Of a stretch of 7,268 nucleotides of DNA, positions 4,246 through 7,268 are shown one piece after another. The DNA is taken from contig DDXK01000124.1 of NCBI GenBank assembly GCA_002347185.1, positions 985 through 8,252 of the forward strand, in the 5' to 3' direction. The translations under genes and the position numbers were made by a program. Below the pieces are notes generated by a model, which saw only the letters and a program-made list of their open reading frames with translations, was not told where the DNA came from and ran no database searches. Positions within the stretch are counted from its first letter, which is position 1. Each line of letters opens with the position of its first letter. This stretch comes from Desulfobulbaceae bacterium UBA2262 (GTDB lineage: Bacteria; Desulfobacterota; Desulfobulbia; Desulfobulbales; Desulfurivibrionaceae).

Positions 4246-5598
4246 ATGCGCATCATGATCGTCGGAGCGGGGATGGTCGGCTACCACCTGAGCGAAAAGC
4301 TCTCGGTGGAGGGTCAGGAGGTGGTCCTCATCGACCAGAACGAAGCCAAGCTGCGCCGCATCGAGCGGGAGCTCAACATCCTCTCCGTACGCGGCAGCGG
4401 CGCCTCGGCCAGGGTGCTCGAAGAGGCGGGCATCGACAAAACCGACCTCTTCATCGCCGTCACCGACAGCGACGAGGTCAACCTCATCGCCTGCATCATC
4501 TCGAAGGGCTACAACGTCAAAACCAGGATCGCCCGGGTGCGCAACGAGGATTTTTACGCCCAGGGCACCTCCCATGCCGAAAAATCCCTGGGCATCGACC
4601 TGCTGATCAGTCCCGACCTGGCCATGGCCGAGGAGATCATGCACCTGATCAACGTCTCGGCCGCCTTCGAGGTGGCGGAATTCGCCCGGGGCCAGGTGGA
4701 GCTGCTGGGCTACCTCACCCAGGCCGGCCATCCCTGCGTCGGTTCCACCCTGCAGGATCTCCGCGAGCTGCAGGGTCTCTACGACTTCGTCATCGTCGCC
4801 ATCACCCGGGGGGGTGAGACCATCATCCCCCGCGGCCAGCACAAAATAGAAGCCGGCGACAAGATCTACCTGGTGATGCGCAAAAGCGATGTGCCGGCGG
4901 TGGAGCGCCTGCTCTTCAATACCGCCAGCCAGCTGCCGAAAAACGTCTTCATCGTGGGCGGCGGCATCATCGGCCAGCTGGTCGCCCGCCAGCTGGAGCA
5001 GAAAAGAATCGAAGTCCGCCTGGTGGAGCAGGATACCAAGCGCTGCGAATACCTTTCCGAACATCTGGAAGAGACCGTGGTCCTGAACTGCGACGGCCTG
5101 GAGGCCCAGGATCTCCTCGACGAGGGCATCGACCAGGCGGACCTGGTCATTTCCGTCACCAACAGCGACACCACCAACATCCTCTCAAGCCTCCTCGCCA
5201 AGCATCATGGCGCCAAGAGGTGCATCACCCACATCAACAGCCCCGGCTTCATCCCCATGCTCGGCAAACTGGGGATCGACGTCCCCTTGAGTCCCCGTCA
5301 GGTGGCGGCCAACATGATCCTCCGCTTCGTGCGCGGCGGCGGGCGGATCGTCAACGTCGCCACCCTGATGGGCAGCAATGCCGAGGTGATCGAAATCAAA
5401 GTTCCCAGGCGGGACCATTTCGTCGATCTTCCCCTCAGGCTCCTCGATTTCCCGAGAGGCTCCATTGTCGGCGCCATTGTCCGCCACAGCCAGGTGATCA
5501 TCCCCTCGGGCGAGACCAAACTGCAGCCCGGCGACAACCTGGTGGTCTTTTTTACCCAGAAGGCGCTTTCCGCACTGGAAAGCCTCTTTGCAGAGTAA
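4246..5598 (+). CDS. trkA: Trk potassium uptake regulatory subunit TrkA
   Basis: A 450-residue cytoplasmic protein of normal TrkA length, made of two tandem RCK units that bind nucleotides and form the gating ring under the TrkH channel. The first Rossmann fold starts at residue 1 with IVGAGMVG (GxGxxG at 7-12) and has the acidic D30 closing its second strand, as expected for NAD(H) binding. Its RCK-C domain spans roughly 140-222. The second fold has IVGGGIIG (GxGxxG at 238-243) with E261 at the equivalent acidic position, and its RCK-C domain is about 372-450. Both sites look intact. GAGGA at 4233-4237, eight bases before the ATG, supports the start. The stop codon TAA overlaps the trkH ribosome binding site, so the two genes are translated in tandem. 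Expression is driven by the promoter at 4131-4159 and possibly modulated by the leader hairpin. Confidence 0.96.
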   Translation: MRIMIVGAGMVGYHLSEKLSVEGQEVVLIDQNEAKLRRIERELNILSVRGSGASARVLEEAGIDKTDLFIAVTDSDEVNLIACIISKGYNVKTRIARVRNEDFYAQGTSHAEKSLGIDLLISPDLAMAEEIMHLINVSAAFEVAEFARGQVELLGYLTQAGHPCVGSTLQDLRELQGLYDFVIVAITRGGETIIPRGQHKIEAGDKIYLVMRKSDVPAVERLLFNTASQLPKNVFIVGGGIIGQLVARQLEQKRIEVRLVEQDTKRCEYLSEHLEETVVLNCDGLEAQDLLDEGIDQADLVISVTNSDTTNILSSLLAKHHGAKRCITHINSPGFIPMLGKLGIDVPLSPRQVAANMILRFVRGGGRIVNVATLMGSNAEVIEIKVPRRDHFVDLPLRLLDFPRGSIVGAIVRHSQVIIPSGETKLQPGDNLVVFFTQKALSALESLFAE

Positions 5599-5604
5599 GG
5601 AAGG
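5597..5604 (+). promoter_or_regulatory. Ribosome binding site of trkH overlapping the trkA stop
   Basis: AAGGAAGG lies nine bases before the trkH ATG and includes the last two bases of the trkA TAA stop (5596-5598). Ribosomes finishing trkA would clear this site, so translation of the two subunits is probably coupled. Confidence 0.7.
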
Positions 5605-5613
5605 CGACAGGCC

Positions 5614-7131
5614 ATGCGCACCGCCGGCGTACTCAACATCTTTGGCAAGCTGCTGATCCTGATCTCCTTCTGCCTGCTGACCCCTATCCCCTTCAGCCTC
5701 TATTTCCACGACGGCATGATCCCCGCCTTTCTCCTTTCCGCCGGCCTCGGCGCGGGCCTCGGCGGCCTCTTCCTCGCCCTTTTCGCGCCGGAAAAGGATC
5801 TTGGCTACCGGGACGGCTTTGCGGTGGTGGTTTTCAGCTGGCTGGGGCTGGCCTTTCTCGGCGCCCTGCCCTTCTATTTCTCTGACAAGATGCCCCTGTT
5901 CGTCGATTGCTTTTTCGAGTCGATGTCGGGCTTCACCACCACCGGCTCCACGGTACTCACCCAGGTGGAGGTCCTGCCGGAAAGCCTCCTCTTCTGGCGG
6001 GCCATGACCCACTGGCTGGGCGGCATGGGCATCATCGTCCTCTCTCTGGCCATCCTCCCCCTGCTCGGCGTAGGCGGCATGCAGCTCTTCCAGGCCGAGA
6101 TGCCTGGCCCCACCAAGGACCGCCTCGCCCCCCGCATCCAGGACACGGCCCGCATCCTCTGGGGGGTTTACTTTCTCTTCACCGCCGTGGAGACGGTGCT
6201 GCTCATCTGGGGCGGCCTGAGCTTCTACGACGCCGTCTGCCACTCCTTCGCCACCCTGGCCACCGGCGGCTTCTCCACCCATACCGCCAGCGTGGCCCAT
6301 TTCGATTCCGTCTATGTCGAGACGGTGATCATCATCTTCATGTTTCTGGCCGGCACCAATTTTTCCTTGCACCATCCGGGCCTGAAAGGCAAACTCTCCG
6401 CCTACTGGCGCAACGAGGAATTCCGCTTCTATCTCACCCTCTGCACCGTGGCCACCCTCTTCATCGTGGCGGTGAACTCCTACCACCAGGTCTACGCCAC
6501 CTTTGGCCAGACCCTGCGCACGGCGGCCTTCCAGGTCGTCACCATCATCACCACTACCGGCTTCGGCACCGCGGATTTCGACCAGTGGCCACCCGCCCTG
6601 AAGATCCTTCTGGTCAGCCTGATGTTCGTCGGCGGCTGCGCCGGCTCCACCGGCGGTGGCATCAAGGTGGTGCGCATCCTCCTTTTCTTCAAGTTCGCCC
6701 GACTGCAGCTCAAGAGCCTGGTGCATCCCCGCACGGTCGCCACCCTGAAATACGGCAAGGTCAAGGTGCCTCAGGAGGTCATGGTCGCCATCCTCGGCTT
6801 CCTCGCCCTGCATATCGGCGTTTTTCTTCTGGCCAGCCTGGCGATCACCGCCCTGGGAGTGGACATCGTCACCGGCACCACTGCGGTGATCGCCACCCTG
6901 AACAATATCGGCCCGGGGCTCAATCTGGTCGGTCCTGCTCAAAATTTCGGACACCTGCCCCCCCTGGCCAAGGCGGTTCTGAGCTTCTGCATGCTGGCCG
7001 GCCGCCTGGAGCTCTATACGGTGGCGGTGCTCCTCACCCCCGATTTCTGGCAGATGGCGCGGAGGCCTCTTTTCCGCTGGCAGCTGGCCAGGGCCTCCTC
7101 CCCGGACAACTCCTCCCCCTACAGATCGTAG
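5614..7131 (+). CDS. trkH: Trk potassium uptake channel subunit TrkH
   Basis: A 505-residue inner-membrane protein that forms the potassium-conducting pore and works with TrkA. It shows the four pore-loop repeats of the SKT superfamily, each with the key filter glycine: SGFTTTGST (105-113), ATGGFST (216-222), TTTGFGT (313-319) and NNIGPGL (430-436). The conserved CAGSTGGGIKVVR segment (about 346-358) follows the third pore loop and matches the intramembrane gate loop of TrkH/KtrB channels. FWRAMTHWLGGMGII after the first pore loop is also characteristic. The length and the extra N-terminal helices fit TrkH rather than the shorter KtrB. The tail after about 490 is polar (SSPDNSSPYRS). The start is 15 bases after the trkA stop with a good ribosome binding site. 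The stop TAG at 7129-7131 is two bases before the mnmG ATG, so all three genes likely share a transcript. Confidence 0.96.
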   Translation: MRTAGVLNIFGKLLILISFCLLTPIPFSLYFHDGMIPAFLLSAGLGAGLGGLFLALFAPEKDLGYRDGFAVVVFSWLGLAFLGALPFYFSDKMPLFVDCFFESMSGFTTTGSTVLTQVEVLPESLLFWRAMTHWLGGMGIIVLSLAILPLLGVGGMQLFQAEMPGPTKDRLAPRIQDTARILWGVYFLFTAVETVLLIWGGLSFYDAVCHSFATLATGGFSTHTASVAHFDSVYVETVIIIFMFLAGTNFSLHHPGLKGKLSAYWRNEEFRFYLTLCTVATLFIVAVNSYHQVYATFGQTLRTAAFQVVTIITTTGFGTADFDQWPPALKILLVSLMFVGGCAGSTGGGIKVVRILLFFKFARLQLKSLVHPRTVATLKYGKVKVPQEVMVAILGFLALHIGVFLLASLAITALGVDIVTGTTAVIATLNNIGPGLNLVGPAQNFGHLPPLAKAVLSFCMLAGRLELYTVAVLLTPDFWQMARRPLFRWQLARASSPDNSSPYRS

Positions 7132-7133
7132 CC

Positions 7134-7268
7134 ATGCCGCAATCCTCTCAATACGATATCATTGTCATCGGCGCGGGACATGCCGGCTGCGAAGCGGCCC
7201 TGGCCTGCGCCCGCATGGGCTGCCGCACCGCGGTTCTGGTGGGCAACGCCGACACCATCGGCGCCATG
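7134..7268 (+). CDS. mnmG: tRNA uridine-5-carboxymethylaminomethyl modification enzyme MnmG, N-terminal 45 residues (3' end outside window)
   Basis: The frame runs from the ATG off the right edge. The visible residues contain YDIIVIGAGHAGCEAAL, the FAD-binding GxGxxG Rossmann motif (residues 13-18) with the HAGCEAA continuation that is diagnostic of MnmG/GidA. NADTIGAM at the edge corresponds to the conserved segment just before the SCNPAIGG motif, which would follow outside the window. MnmG works with the GTPase MnmE to modify the wobble uridine (U34) of certain tRNAs, using FAD and a methylene-folate. No clear Shine-Dalgarno precedes the ATG and only two bases separate it from the trkH stop, so translation may depend on termination-reinitiation. 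Confidence 0.93.
   Translation, partial: MPQSSQYDIIVIGAGHAGCEAALACARMGCRTAVLVGNADTIGAM

Noticed and set aside
2576..4246. A 556-codon open frame on the - strand opposite the two methyltransferase genes.
   Set aside because: It is antisense to two genes with clear SAM-binding motifs, lacks recognisable domains, and is Gly/Ala/Glu/His-rich as expected of a reversed high-GC coding frame.
5185..6954. A 589-codon open frame on the - strand opposite trkA and trkH.
   Set aside because: It is antisense to two firmly identified genes. The product is a Gly/Glu/Asp/His/Gln-rich low-complexity sequence with no motif, a compositional shadow.
1..7268. Search by eye for CRISPR arrays, tRNAs, transposase remnants, att-like repeats or a phage-defence cassette.
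   Set aside because: No regularly spaced repeats, no cloverleaf, no transposase or integrase motifs and no compositional break; the gene content is ordinary chromosomal housekeeping.

Overview
The window is a GC-rich bacterial chromosome segment with every gene on the + strand and short intergenic gaps, none longer than about 150 bases. I see no mobile element, CRISPR array, rRNA or tRNA. The GC content, a ferredoxin protein of a type I associate with strict anaerobes, and the gene styles suggest a Gram-negative anaerobe, most likely a Desulfobacterota (former deltaproteobacterial) lineage such as the Desulfobulbales. This assignment is inference from sequence style and not from a marker gene.

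Layout. (1) Positions 2-616: the C-terminal part of an iron-sulfur ferredoxin-like protein, open at the left edge and followed by a hairpin terminator. (2) 763-1260: an exported TlpA-type thioredoxin with a WCPPC active site. (3) 1377-1607: a very small exported Cys/Lys protein behind a near-consensus promoter, closed by a strong intrinsic terminator at 1634-1668. (4) 1732-2541: undecaprenyl-diphosphate phosphatase UppP, probably leaderless. It is followed at short spacing by two unrelated SAM methyltransferases (2594-3289, 3317-4129). (5) 4246-5598 and 5614-7131: trkA-trkH, the gating subunit and channel of a Trk potassium uptake system, with their own promoter and a terminator-like hairpin in the leader. 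(6) From 7134: the first 45 codons of the tRNA-modification gene mnmG, starting two bases after the trkH stop and running off the right edge.

How they fit together. The genes are mostly housekeeping: envelope lipid-carrier recycling (UppP), periplasmic thiol chemistry (the TlpA-like protein), potassium uptake (TrkA/TrkH) and wobble-uridine modification (MnmG). The real functional unit is trkA-trkH, with mnmG apparently co-transcribed. The two methyltransferases have no evident link to their neighbours beyond co-orientation.

I find no convincing new multi-gene system. The most informative signals are regulatory. Three sigma70-type promoters each have a 17-bp spacer. Two of them share an 11-base sequence across the -10 element. 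One promoter places its start almost on the uppP ATG, and one is followed by a possible attenuator ahead of trkA. The least characterised protein is the small repeat-containing secreted one at 1377-1607.
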